A DNA stretch of 64,000 nucleotides from an uncultured Lachnospiraceae bacterium. Its GTDB lineage: Bacteria; Bacillota; Clostridia; Lachnospirales; Lachnospiraceae. Position numbers and translations under genes: made by a program. The stretch's first letter is position 1. Every line of letters starts with the position of its first letter. The notes beneath the pieces are model-generated. The model ran no database searches. It was given only the letters and a program-made list of their open reading frames with translations, and was not told the DNA's origin. Positions 44,758 to 53,849 of this stretch are shown one piece after another. The DNA is taken from positions 1 through 64,000 of the forward strand of contig CAKXYI010000011.1 in NCBI GenBank assembly GCA_934899185.1. The letters are read 5' to 3'.

Positions 44758-45714
44758 TTGACAGAGAAAATGAGTATGGATAAAAAGAAGTTGACCATGG
44801 TGGTTCCGGCATACAATGAGGAGGAGGCACTGCCCATCTTTTATGCGGAGGCATCGCGTGTAGAAAAGGAAGTACCTGGGGTGGAGATCGAGTATCTCTT
44901 TATTGATGACGGATCTTCGGATGGAACGCTTGAAGTCCTGCGGGATTTACATAAAAAGGATGCGCGTGTGCGATATGTTTCCTTTTCCAGAAATTTTGGA
45001 AAGGAGGCAGCCATCTATGCCGGGTTGCAGAATGCTAGGGGAGATTATGTGGCAATTTTGGATGCAGATCTGCAGGATCCGCCGGCACTTTTGCCGGAAA
45101 TGTTACGGGTGATCGAAGAGGAAGGCTATGATTGTGTAGGCTCGCGCCGTGTGACGAGAAAAGGAGAACCCCCAATCCGTTCTTTCTTTGCCCGTATGTT
45201 CTATCGCATCATGAATAAGATTTCAAGTGCGGACATTGTAGATGGTGCCAGAGACTTTCAGTTGATGAACCGCAAGGTCGTGAAGGCAATCCTCAGCATG
45301 GGTGAGTACAATCGTTTTTCCAAGGGTATCTTTGGCTGGGTTGGTTTCCGGAAGAAATGGCTGGAATATGAGAATGTCGAGCGATCTGCCGGGGAAACAA
45401 AATGGTCTTTCTGGAAGTTGTTCCTCTATGCTTTGGATGGTATTGTGGCATTTTCAACGGCGCCGCTTGTGATCGCATCGGTGATGGGTATGGTATTTTG
45501 TCTGGTGGCATTTATCGCGATCATCTTTATCATAGTAAGAACCATGATCTTTGGTGATCCGACTTCCGGCTGGCCCTCCATGGTATGCATCATTATTTTT
45601 ATTGCGGGCATACAACTGCTTTGTATGGGAATTTTGGGGCAATACATGGCAAAGACCTATCTGGAAACAAAGAAGCGTCCACTTTATCTGGTGGAGGAAA
45701 CAGAGGAAGATTAG
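44758..45714 (+). CDS. GtrB/CsbB-type polyprenyl-phosphate glycosyltransferase
   Basis: About 318 residues. The GT-A domain shows VVPAYNEEEALP, FIDDGSSDGT, SFSRNFGKEAAIYAGL and the metal/substrate motif DADLQDPP. Two C-terminal membrane helices end in GILGQYMAKTYLETKKRP, exactly the GtrB/CsbB pattern. It should load a sugar onto undecaprenyl phosphate for transfer outside the cell. Start: TTG 44758 has GAGGGA 9 bases upstream; ATG 44770 and 44776 are alternatives. It follows the phosphohexomutase gene directly. Confidence 0.9.
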   Translation: MTEKMSMDKKKLTMVVPAYNEEEALPIFYAEASRVEKEVPGVEIEYLFIDDGSSDGTLEVLRDLHKKDARVRYVSFSRNFGKEAAIYAGLQNARGDYVAILDADLQDPPALLPEMLRVIEEEGYDCVGSRRVTRKGEPPIRSFFARMFYRIMNKISSADIVDGARDFQLMNRKVVKAILSMGEYNRFSKGIFGWVGFRKKWLEYENVERSAGETKWSFWKLFLYALDGIVAFSTAPLVIASVMGMVFCLVAFIAIIFIIVRTMIFGDPTSGWPSMVCIIIFIAGIQLLCMGILGQYMAKTYLETKKRPLYLVEETEED

Positions 45715-45716
45715 AT

Positions 45717-47324
45717 ATGTTGAAGGTATTTTTAGTCGAAGATGAATTTGTTATGCGGGAAGGCATCAAGAATAATATTGATTGGGCGTCTCATGGTTAT
45801 GAATTTTGCGGGGAAGCAGGCGATGGGGAAGTTGCCTATCCTATGATCCAGAAATGTAAACCGGATATTGTCATTACGGATATCCGCATGCCCTTTATGG
45901 ATGGTCTGGAATTGAGCAAGCTGATCAAGAAAGAGATGCCATGGATTGAGATCATCATCCTGACAGGATTTGAGGAGTTTGCTTATGCCAAAGAAGCCAT
46001 CAAACTTGGCGTGGCGCAGTATCTTTCCAAACCGATCAGTGGGGATGAACTCTTGCAGGAGTTGGATCAGTTAGCAGAAAAGATCCGGGAGAAAAAGAGA
46101 GAACAGGAAGTCCGCGAGCAGTATCAGCGGGAAATGGAAGAAAATGTCCAGAAGAACCGCAAAGATTTCTTTAAGTATCTGGTGACCGGAAGCAAGACAC
46201 CGGTAGAATTGCTGGAAATGGCAGACCATCTGGAACTGGATATTTCTGCCATCTGGTACAATATCGTCCTGGTACAGATCCAATCGACCAGACACGCCAG
46301 AGATGAGTTCTCCAGTAGTATTGTAGAGGCAGAAGAAACTTTAAAGTCCTATGAATCCGAGAGTGATGTACTGTCATTCGAGCGCAGTCTGGAAGGAAAG
46401 GCGCTTTTGTTTAAGGGAGACAGCAGGGAAGAGATTGAGGAGAAGGAAAAACGTTTTTTAGAGGTCTTGCAGAAAACGATCGGAGCCTATCATCATCTGG
46501 TCTACTATGTTGGCATGGGAGAGCCGGTCAACCGTCTGCGGGAGTTGCCGGAGTCTTTTGAACAGGCGAGACGTGCTTTTGCACACCGTTACCTGCAAAG
46601 GGATAATATGGTCGTTCGCAGCCAGGACAGTGAAAAGACGGAGGCTGAGGAGGCATTTTCCATCGAGAGTGTCAATACCAAGGAAGTCAACCGCGATAAG
46701 ATCACAGAATTCTTAAAGGTGGGCGGTTCGGATGAAGTAGTATATTTTGTGGAGGAATTTTTCCGCGGAGCCGGTACAAATGCCTTAAAATCCGGTATTT
46801 TCCGTCAGTATATCGTTATGGATGCCTACTTCTGCGTCAGCGATTTCTTGGAGAGTATTCATGTGGGCAAAGAGCAGGTGTCTGCACCGGACTTAAATTC
46901 CGGTATCGTGGGCGATGAAAAAGAATCCATGGACTATGTGCAGGGCATTTTACAAAAGGCAGTCAACCTACGGGAACAGCGGGCGACTGATCGCTACCGT
47001 GATGTGGTAGAGCAGGTCATGCATTATATAGACGAGAACTATGCAGAGGAGGATCTGTCTTTAAACACGGTTGCTTCCTATGTCAATTTCTCACCAAACC
47101 ATCTGAGTACCATTTTCAGCCAGCAGACCGGTCAGACCTTTATCAAATATCTGACAGATTACCGCATGGGAAAAGCAAAGGAACTTTTGCGCTGCACCGG
47201 CGAAAAGAGCAGTGCCATCAGTCTCCTGGTGGGGTACAAGGATGCACATTATTTTTCCTATCTCTTTAAAAAGACTCAGGGAATGACACCGACCCAGTAT
47301 CGAAATGGAGCCAAGGCGGTATGA
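45717..47324 (+). CDS. YesN-type AraC-family response regulator
   Basis: About 535 residues. The receiver domain (1-120) has the phosphoacceptor Asp in VITDIRMPFMDG and Lys in YLSKPI. A long central region of about 300 residues precedes a C-terminal AraC-type double helix-turn-helix (SLNTVASYVNFSPNHLS, then YKDAHYFSYLFKKTQG). It should activate the sugar-transport genes downstream when phosphorylated by the kinase encoded next. ATG 45717 has AGAGGAAGA 7 bases upstream. An upstream in-frame ATG at 45585 lies deep inside the previous gene and is rejected. Confidence 0.93.
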   Translation: MLKVFLVEDEFVMREGIKNNIDWASHGYEFCGEAGDGEVAYPMIQKCKPDIVITDIRMPFMDGLELSKLIKKEMPWIEIIILTGFEEFAYAKEAIKLGVAQYLSKPISGDELLQELDQLAEKIREKKREQEVREQYQREMEENVQKNRKDFFKYLVTGSKTPVELLEMADHLELDISAIWYNIVLVQIQSTRHARDEFSSSIVEAEETLKSYESESDVLSFERSLEGKALLFKGDSREEIEEKEKRFLEVLQKTIGAYHHLVYYVGMGEPVNRLRELPESFEQARRAFAHRYLQRDNMVVRSQDSEKTEAEEAFSIESVNTKEVNRDKITEFLKVGGSDEVVYFVEEFFRGAGTNALKSGIFRQYIVMDAYFCVSDFLESIHVGKEQVSAPDLNSGIVGDEKESMDYVQGILQKAVNLREQRATDRYRDVVEQVMHYIDENYAEEDLSLNTVASYVNFSPNHLSTIFSQQTGQTFIKYLTDYRMGKAKELLRCTGEKSSAISLLVGYKDAHYFSYLFKKTQGMTPTQYRNGAKAV

Positions 47325-48769
47325 AAAAACGATGGATAGAATTTTACAATCGATCCACATTAGCAACCAAGATTCGATTTTCGTATCTTGTCCTTTTGGT
47401 GCCAATTTTTTCCATCCTCTTTTTTAGTATTTACAATCTCTGGTCCAGTAACCAGCGTTATGAGGATATGATTAACTCGACGCTGGTTGCGAGTGAGTTC
47501 AGTTTGGATTTCAAAAAAGATTTTGACTATGAGATTTATCTGGTGATTGTTGGCAATAAGACGCTCAAGGAGTCAGATGTAGACACCATGCTGCGTCATG
47601 CAAAAAGTGTTGTCAAGGGTCTGGAAAATATCACAGAATCGCAGGATAATCGGGACCGTTTGCAGGATATCCGCAAATACTTGGATAGTTTGCAGGTCTA
47701 TGTGGCGCGTATTGATGAAAATATGGCTGAGGGCAACCTGTACGAGGAGAACATGGAGATCTGGGAAAACGATGTCCAGATTGTTACGACTCTGGTACGG
47801 GATGAGATCTCGCAATACACCTACTATGAGATCCAGGGGATCCAGAAGTCAAGGGATGACTACCAGAAATTCTATACCTGGATGCTTCGTTTTTGCCTGA
47901 TTGCATTGGCGGGCGTTGTGGTCGCAGTCGGTATCATGTCTTATCTGATCCCTTTGAGTATCACGCGGCCTTTTAAAGAATTGAGTCAGGTGACGGATGA
48001 GATCGCTAAGGGGAATTTGTCTGTCCGTGCCAATGTCAATACCGGTGTGGAAGCGACGGCACTCAGCAATTCCATGAATACCATGATCGATAAGATCAAT
48101 GAACTTTTGGAGCAGGTTACAACAGAGCAGACCCGTTTGCGTAAGGCAGAATTTGAACTTTTGCAGGCACAGATCAATCCGCATTTCCTTTATAATACGC
48201 TGGATGCCATCATCTGGCTGGCAGAAGCAGGCGAACAGAAGCGGGTCGTTGGTATGGTGCGAAATCTTTCGGATTTCTTCCGTACTTCCTTAAATCAGGG
48301 CAAGGACATCAATTCCATTAAGGAAGAAATGCTCCATGTAAAGAGTTATCTGGAGATCCAGCATGTCCGGTATCAGGATATCTTAAGTTATGATATTGAA
48401 GTGCCGGAATCCCTTTACATTTACAGTATCCCCAAGATCACGATCCAGCCGTTGGTAGAAAATGCTCTTTATCACGGCATCAAGAACAAACGCGGCATGG
48501 GGCATATCAGTATCCGCGGGCAGGCGGGGGAAAAGGATTTTACGATCACCGTCACAGATGACGGTATCGGTATTGACGAGACGCGTCTTAGGCAGGTACA
48601 GTCCGGTATCCAGAATAAGGTCCTGACCGGCAAGGACTTTTACGGGCTTTACAATGTCTGCGAAAGGATCCGTCTGAATTTCGGTGAAGAATATGGCATT
48701 TTTATTGAAAGTGTCTACGGAGAGGGTACAAGTGTACGTGTGATTCTCCCTTACGTTGAAGCACAATAA
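47321..48769 (+). CDS. YesM-type sensor histidine kinase
   Basis: 482 residues. A first membrane helix (about 20-42), an extracellular sensing domain of about 140 residues, a second helix (about 187-210) and a HAMP segment (PLSITRPFKELSQVTDEI) precede the kinase core. The phosphoacceptor His is in QINPHFLYNTLD, and the ATPase domain has ENALYHGIKNK and DDGIGID. It overlaps the regulator gene by ATGA. The likely ligand is a sugar or sugar-loaded binding protein from the importer encoded next. Confidence 0.93.
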   Translation: MKKRWIEFYNRSTLATKIRFSYLVLLVPIFSILFFSIYNLWSSNQRYEDMINSTLVASEFSLDFKKDFDYEIYLVIVGNKTLKESDVDTMLRHAKSVVKGLENITESQDNRDRLQDIRKYLDSLQVYVARIDENMAEGNLYEENMEIWENDVQIVTTLVRDEISQYTYYEIQGIQKSRDDYQKFYTWMLRFCLIALAGVVVAVGIMSYLIPLSITRPFKELSQVTDEIAKGNLSVRANVNTGVEATALSNSMNTMIDKINELLEQVTTEQTRLRKAEFELLQAQINPHFLYNTLDAIIWLAEAGEQKRVVGMVRNLSDFFRTSLNQGKDINSIKEEMLHVKSYLEIQHVRYQDILSYDIEVPESLYIYSIPKITIQPLVENALYHGIKNKRGMGHISIRGQAGEKDFTITVTDDGIGIDETRLRQVQSGIQNKVLTGKDFYGLYNVCERIRLNFGEEYGIFIESVYGEGTSVRVILPYVEAQ

Positions 48770-48799
48770 AAAAATCAACTCTAAACATAAAAAAATCAA
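48766..48799 (+). promoter_or_regulatory. pair of 13-base direct repeats, candidate YesN binding site
   Basis: ATAAAAAAATCAA occurs at 48766-48778 and again at 48787-48799, 21 bases apart (two helical turns). AraC-family regulators bind direct repeats with about this spacing. The first copy overlaps the kinase stop codon. A clear -35/-10 pair downstream of it was not found; the sequence to 48932 is AT-rich with no gene. Confidence 0.45.
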
Positions 48800-48932
48800 A
48801 CAAAATATGGAAGACAGAAGAATTTCAACTTTTCTGAGATTTTTCTGCATGGATAAATAGGGGATCATCTCATAGAATGTAATACATCAAGGGATGGTCC
48901 TTAAAATTTATAATTATGGGAGGTACAATTAT

Positions 48933-49928
48933 ATGAAGAGGAAAGTTCTTGCAGCCATCTTGGCACTCACAATGGTATTTGGTTTAGCCGCTTGTGGATC
49001 TAAGGGCGCATCATCAGATGGGGGGTCATCTGATTCAGGATCAGGAGATCTGATCAAAGTAGGTATCATTAACAATGATCCTAATGAGTCTGGTTATCGT
49101 ACAGCAAACGATAAGGACATGAAAGAAATGTTCACAAAGGAGAATGGATATGACGCTTCTTTTGCTTACAGTTTGAAGAACGATGAGCAGATCACAGCAG
49201 CACAGAAGTTCATTCAGGACGGTGTTGATTATCTTCTTCTTTCTGCTGCTGATACAGCAGGATGGGATTCTGTATTAAAGGATGCACAGGATGCAGGCAT
49301 CAGAGTTATCTTATTCGACCGTACAATCGACGCTGATGACAGTTTATATGAAGCATCTATCGTATCTGATATGGACAAAGAAGGCGAGACAGCAGTTAAT
49401 TGGTTAGCAGATCAGGGCTTAGATGAATACAACATCATCCATATTCAGGGTGTTATGGGTTCTGCAGCACAGCAGGGACGTACCGGCGCTTTGGATGAGA
49501 AGGCTAAGTCAGATGACAACTGGAACATTGTTACACAGCAGACAGCAGAGTGGAACGCAGAGAAAGCACAGCAGATCGTTCAGTCAGAGATCGACAAGGG
49601 AACAAAGTTCAATGTTATCTATGCTGAGAATGACGACATGGCTAAGGGTGCTGTAGCAGCTCTTGACAAGGCAAATATCTCTCACGGCGTTGGCAAAGAC
49701 GTTATCGTTATGGGATTTGACTGCAACTCATGGGCATTGGAAGAACTCTTGAACCAGAACTGGAACTATGATGGACAGTGCAACCCTTATCAGGCATCTA
49801 CCATCGATGGCATCATCAAGAAGTTAGAGGCTGGCGAGAAATTAGAAGACAAGGTAGTCATCATGGAAGAAAAGGGATTTGATGCTACAACAATCACACA
49901 GGAAGATATTGATAAGTACGGAATCTAA
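48933..49928 (+). CDS. sugar-binding lipoprotein (YtfQ-like), copy 1
   Basis: About 331 residues. The signal peptide ends in GLAACG (lipid-modified Cys21), followed by a Gly/Ser-rich linker and a type I periplasmic-binding fold. ESGYRTANDKDMKEMF and AADTAGWDSVLKDA align with E. coli YtfQ, the galactofuranose-binding protein; the aromatic residue before RTA is Tyr here and Trp in YtfQ. GGGAGG lies 9 bases before ATG 48933; the frame is open from 48894 but has no better start. A strong stem-loop follows the gene. Substrate: probably a furanose sugar, inferred. Confidence 0.88.
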   Translation: MKRKVLAAILALTMVFGLAACGSKGASSDGGSSDSGSGDLIKVGIINNDPNESGYRTANDKDMKEMFTKENGYDASFAYSLKNDEQITAAQKFIQDGVDYLLLSAADTAGWDSVLKDAQDAGIRVILFDRTIDADDSLYEASIVSDMDKEGETAVNWLADQGLDEYNIIHIQGVMGSAAQQGRTGALDEKAKSDDNWNIVTQQTAEWNAEKAQQIVQSEIDKGTKFNVIYAENDDMAKGAVAALDKANISHGVGKDVIVMGFDCNSWALEELLNQNWNYDGQCNPYQASTIDGIIKKLEAGEKLEDKVVIMEEKGFDATTITQEDIDKYGI

Positions 49929-49954
49929 TCTTTCCTGACAATTTAAAAATTTTG

Positions 49955-50007
49955 AAAATGCGTGGTGCGGCGTACGAAGATTCTACGCATGGCATCACGC
50001 ATTTTTT
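49955..50007 (+). terminator. intercistronic terminator/attenuator after the binding-protein gene
   Basis: AAAATGCGTG (49955-49964) pairs perfectly with CACGCATTTT (49996-50005); an inner stem adds GCGTA/TACGC, and a T-run to 50007 follows. It lies between the binding-protein gene and the ATPase gene. Partial termination here would give more binding protein than transporter, as is usual for ABC importers. Confidence 0.8.
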
Positions 50008-50029
50008 AAAGAAAAGGAGTGAAACGCAG

Positions 50030-51544
50030 GTGAGTAATAAAACCATTTTGGAAATGAAACATATCAATAAATCATTTCCTGGAGTTCGCGCTTTACAGGA
50101 CGTAGATTTTACATTATGTGGCGGTGAAATTCATGCTCTGATGGGCGAAAACGGAGCTGGAAAATCGACACTGATCAAGGTTTTGACAGGCGTTTATGAA
50201 AAGGACGATGGTCAGATTTTCGTAGAGGGAAATGACAAAGAAGTATCCATCCGATCACCACAGGATGCACAGAGACTGGGAATTAGTACGGTGTACCAGG
50301 AGATCACACTTTGTCCTAATTTGTCAGTAGCTGAAAACTTGTACATAGGTAGAACAGAGAATATCTATCAGGACTGGAAGAAAATGAATGCGGATGCTGA
50401 CAAATTATTGCGGTCTCTCGACATTCCGGCAAAGGCAACGCAGCAACTTGCCTCTTGTTCCATCGCCGTCCAGCAGATGGTTGCCATTGCTCGTGCGGTA
50501 GATATGGACTGCAAGGTTCTGATCTTAGATGAGCCGACATCCTCTTTGGATGAGCAGGAAGTAGAAAAACTCTTTACCCTGATGCGGGATTTGCGATCCA
50601 GAGGCGTGGGTATTATCTTTGTAACCCACTTTTTGGACCAGGTATATGAGGTCTGTGACAAGATCACGGTACTGCGTGACGGCAAACTGGTAGGTCAGTA
50701 TGAGATCAAAGACCTGCCGCGTGTGAAACTGGTTGCCAAGATGCTTGGTAAGGAATTGGATGATATGTCTGATATCCGTGGTGAACAGGAGCCATACAGT
50801 GGCAAAGATGCGGATGAGATCGTATTTGAGGCAGAAGGACTTTACAGTAATGCGGGTATCAAGCCATTTGATTTCAACATCAAAAAGGGTGAAGTCAATG
50901 GATTTACCGGGCTTCTGGGTTCCGGCCGAAGCGAATGTGTCAGAGCCATTTTTGGCGCCGATCATGTGCTTGGCGGAAAGGTAAAGAAGAACGGTAAGGA
51001 GATCAAGATCACAAAACCGATTGATGCCATGAAAAATGGTATTGCATACTTACCGGAAGATCGTAAGAACGACGGTATTATCGGAGATCTCTCCGTTCGG
51101 GAAAATATTATTTTTGCTATGCAGGTAATGCGCGGCTTCTTCCGTCCGTTATCAAAGGCAGAGGCAAACAAATATGCGGAAGAATACATCAAACTTTTGG
51201 ATATCAAGACAGCATCCGCTGACACACCGATCAAATCACTCTCCGGTGGTAATCAACAGAAATGTATTTTAGCACGCTGGCTTTTGACCCATCCGGATTA
51301 TCTGATTCTGGATGAGCCGACACGTGGTATCGATATCGGAACCAAGATCGATATCCAGAAACTGGTATTGAAACTGGCTTCCGAAGGTATGAGCGTGACC
51401 TTTATTTCTTCTGAGACAGATGAAATGCTCCGTACCTGTTCCCGTCTGATCGTTATGCGTGATCGCAAGGTAGTCGGAGAACTTTCCGGAGAAGATCTGA
51501 CGCAGAACAAGATTATGAGTACAATCGCTGGAGGTGAAAATTAA
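50030..51544 (+). CDS. sugar ABC transporter ATPase with two nucleotide-binding domains (YtfR-like)
   Basis: About 504 residues. The first domain has GENGAGKST and LDEPTSSLD with a degenerate signature (SCSIAVQQM). The second has a degenerate Walker A (GLLGSGRSE) but a canonical LSGGNQQK signature and LDEPTRGID, the usual RbsA/MglA/YtfR pattern. GTG 50030 is chosen because AAAGGAGTG lies about 9 bases upstream; the frame is open from 49952, but that start lies in the terminator. It powers the two permeases encoded next. Confidence 0.93.
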   Translation: MSNKTILEMKHINKSFPGVRALQDVDFTLCGGEIHALMGENGAGKSTLIKVLTGVYEKDDGQIFVEGNDKEVSIRSPQDAQRLGISTVYQEITLCPNLSVAENLYIGRTENIYQDWKKMNADADKLLRSLDIPAKATQQLASCSIAVQQMVAIARAVDMDCKVLILDEPTSSLDEQEVEKLFTLMRDLRSRGVGIIFVTHFLDQVYEVCDKITVLRDGKLVGQYEIKDLPRVKLVAKMLGKELDDMSDIRGEQEPYSGKDADEIVFEAEGLYSNAGIKPFDFNIKKGEVNGFTGLLGSGRSECVRAIFGADHVLGGKVKKNGKEIKITKPIDAMKNGIAYLPEDRKNDGIIGDLSVRENIIFAMQVMRGFFRPLSKAEANKYAEEYIKLLDIKTASADTPIKSLSGGNQQKCILARWLLTHPDYLILDEPTRGIDIGTKIDIQKLVLKLASEGMSVTFISSETDEMLRTCSRLIVMRDRKVVGELSGEDLTQNKIMSTIAGGEN

Positions 51545-51546
51545 TC

Positions 51547-52635
51547 ATGGAAAATACAGCAGTGAAAAAAACGAAAGGATCTGGATTTTTCAGTAATCTG
51601 GTGAGACAGCAGATGTTTATCCCGGTGGCAGCGCTTGTGATTCTGGCAGTGTTCAATCTGATCGCAGATCCGTCATTCTTTAAGATCACACTTGGATATA
51701 GCAGTTCCGGGGCACCGGTCTTATCCGGTTATCTGATCACCATCTTAGACTATGGTTCAGAACTTGCTATCCTGGCGATTGGCATGACGCTGGTAACGGC
51801 TGCTTCCGGCGGACAGGACATCAGTGTGGGCGCTACCGTAGCCATCGCAGGCAGTGTGATTCTGCGTGTACTTTGTGGTTCCAATTCCAGACCGGAGACA
51901 CTTCGTACCTCAGTTTTGGTGGCATTTTTGGTAGCATGTCTTGTATCTATGTTATTTGGAGCATTCAACGGTGTTCTGGTAGCCTACTTTAAGATACAAC
52001 CGATGGTCGCAACCCTGATCCTATACACCGCAGGTCGTTCCATTGCGGCTTGGATCAACAACAATGAATTGCCATTGATCAGCGATCCGACTTTTGGCTA
52101 CTATGGTGGATTTTTACCGGGAATTCCGATTCCGACACCGTTCTTTATCGCGGCTGCCTGCGTTATTATTATCGCACTGGTATTGAAATTTACAAATTTG
52201 GGACTTTACACACAGGCTGTTGGTATCAATGAAAAGTCATCCCGCTTAAACGGTATCAACCCGACCTTTATCAAGTTCTTGAGTTTTGTTATCTTAGGAC
52301 TTTGCGTTGCTGTTGTTGGTCTGATCAAGGTCAGCCGACTTTCGACGATCAACTATTCCGTTATCGCAAAGGATATTGAAATGGATGCCATTCTTGCCGT
52401 AGCACTTGGCGGTAACTCCTTAAGTGGTGGCAAGTTCAATATGGCTGCATCTATTCTGGGCGCTTATGTTATCCAGTTCTTGACAACGACCCTTTATAAA
52501 TTCGATGTGCAATCCGATGCACTTCCGGCATACAAAGCGGTTGTCGTTATCTTATTGGTTGTCCTGAGTGCACCGGCTGTCCGCCAAAAACTGGCAGGTA
52601 TTGGCAAAAAATTCCGTGCAAAGGAGGTAGCATAA
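51547..52635 (+). CDS. sugar ABC transporter permease (YtfT-like)
   Basis: This 362-residue BPD_transp_2 family permease is of the ribose/galactofuranose type. LAIGMTLVTAASGGQDISVGA is the family hallmark (GGxDxSVG), with ten or so helices. It begins 2 bases after the ATPase gene; GGAGGTGA is upstream. It probably pairs with the next permease to form a heterodimeric channel. Confidence 0.92.
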   Translation: MENTAVKKTKGSGFFSNLVRQQMFIPVAALVILAVFNLIADPSFFKITLGYSSSGAPVLSGYLITILDYGSELAILAIGMTLVTAASGGQDISVGATVAIAGSVILRVLCGSNSRPETLRTSVLVAFLVACLVSMLFGAFNGVLVAYFKIQPMVATLILYTAGRSIAAWINNNELPLISDPTFGYYGGFLPGIPIPTPFFIAAACVIIIALVLKFTNLGLYTQAVGINEKSSRLNGINPTFIKFLSFVILGLCVAVVGLIKVSRLSTINYSVIAKDIEMDAILAVALGGNSLSGGKFNMAASILGAYVIQFLTTTLYKFDVQSDALPAYKAVVVILLVVLSAPAVRQKLAGIGKKFRAKEVA

Positions 52636-52636
52636 T

Positions 52637-53698
52637 ATGGCTAATAAGACTTCTACAGCACAAAAAAGTATTGGATACAAAATTAAGAATATGACAGATA
52701 CGAATATGCTTCTGACCATCACGATCGTTATCTTTTTCCTGATGTATATCGGAGCAATCATATTCCAGGGAGAGGGCTTTTTGAAGCCGCAGACCTTCCT
52801 TAGTATGTTAAACGCAAACGGAGCACTGATCATTACCTCCTGCGGTATGAGCCTGGTCATGATTACAGGCGGGATCGATATTTCCGTTGGTGGTGTGGTA
52901 GCACTGGTCAGCATGTGCAGTGCCGTATATCTGGATTATCATAACGGTTCCATCTTAGGGGCTGTGCTGATTTCTCTGGGTATCGGTCTTGCCTTTGGTA
53001 TCGTTCAGGGCTATCTGGTAGCCTACTTGGATATCCAGCCATTTATCGTATCTTTGGCGGGTATGTTCTTTGCCAGAGGTATGACGACGATTGTCAACAC
53101 CAATCCTTTCAATGTGCAAAACGAAGCATTCGTTGCATTAAAGGATACCAGAGTGGTCGTTCCGGGACTGGGTTCTGTCAACAAATTAGGCACATATGTG
53201 GATGCATATGTAGAGATCGGCGTGGTTGTAGCACTTCTGGTTGTCATCCTTATGTTTATCATGCTTCGTTGGACTAAGTTGGGACGTAGTTTCTATGCTG
53301 TTGGTGGCAACCAGCAGAGTGCACTCATGCTTGGTATCAATGTCAGAAGAACAAAGTTTTTGTCACATCTGATCTGTAGTTTGTTAGCAGGTATTGGCGG
53401 ATTTGTATATTTCCTCCATGTTGGATCCGGTTCTGCTTCCCATGCCATGGGTATGGAAATGAACGCCATCGCATCTTCTATCATCGGTGGCACTATGCTG
53501 ACCGGTGGTGTAGGAAATATCATCGGCACACTTTTTGGTGTACTTTCTTTGAGCACCATTCAGAATATCGTTTCTTCTGCAGGTCTGGATCAGGCTTGGT
53601 GGACAGGAATTACGATCGCCGCAATGCTCTGTCTCTTCTTAGTGATCCAGAGTGTAGTTATGGCACGTAAGAAAAAAGCACAAAGTTTAAATAAATAA
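52637..53698 (+). CDS. sugar ABC transporter permease (YjfF-like)
   Basis: This 353-residue second permease has MSLVMITGGIDISVGGVVAL and MNAIASSIIGGTML, again the ribose-type family. YtfT/YjfF heterodimers with one double ATPase are the E. coli galactofuranose system, and the gene order here is the same. GGAGGTAGC precedes the ATG. A strong terminator follows. Confidence 0.92.
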   Translation: MANKTSTAQKSIGYKIKNMTDTNMLLTITIVIFFLMYIGAIIFQGEGFLKPQTFLSMLNANGALIITSCGMSLVMITGGIDISVGGVVALVSMCSAVYLDYHNGSILGAVLISLGIGLAFGIVQGYLVAYLDIQPFIVSLAGMFFARGMTTIVNTNPFNVQNEAFVALKDTRVVVPGLGSVNKLGTYVDAYVEIGVVVALLVVILMFIMLRWTKLGRSFYAVGGNQQSALMLGINVRRTKFLSHLICSLLAGIGGFVYFLHVGSGSASHAMGMEMNAIASSIIGGTMLTGGVGNIIGTLFGVLSLSTIQNIVSSAGLDQAWWTGITIAAMLCLFLVIQSVVMARKKKAQSLNK

Positions 53699-53731
53699 CC
53701 TCCTTCTTTTTTAGAAAAGACATGAGAAAAG

Positions 53732-53768
53732 TAGAGATGAGCGCATATCCGGCGTCATCTCTATTTTT
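53732..53768 (+). terminator. intrinsic terminator after the transporter operon
   Basis: TAGAGATGA (53732-53740) pairs with TCATCTCTA (53755-53763), with extra C-G pairs toward the loop, followed by TTTTT. It ends the binding-protein/ATPase/permease unit. Confidence 0.85.
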
Positions 53769-53789
53769 CGTTTTCTTTTGGTATGGGTG

Positions 53790-53818
53790 TTGCGAAATTG
53801 CCGCAATTCGGAGATAAT
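53790..53818 (+). promoter_or_regulatory. promoter with an inverted repeat in its spacer, for the second binding-protein gene
   Basis: TTGCGA (53790-53795), exactly 17 bases, GATAAT (53813-53818). The spacer holds a perfect AATTGC-C-GCAATT inverted repeat (53796-53808), a good operator candidate. It gives the second binding protein its own control after the terminator. Confidence 0.6.
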
Positions 53819-53849
53819 AAGAAGTAGTATTAGAAGGGGTGTTTTTACA

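Noticed and set aside
48861..48898. GGATCATC/GATGGTCC imperfect hairpin upstream of the first binding-protein gene, considered as a riboswitch or terminator
   Set aside because: Only eight pairs with one G-T, a long loop and no T-run; no known riboswitch core recognised.
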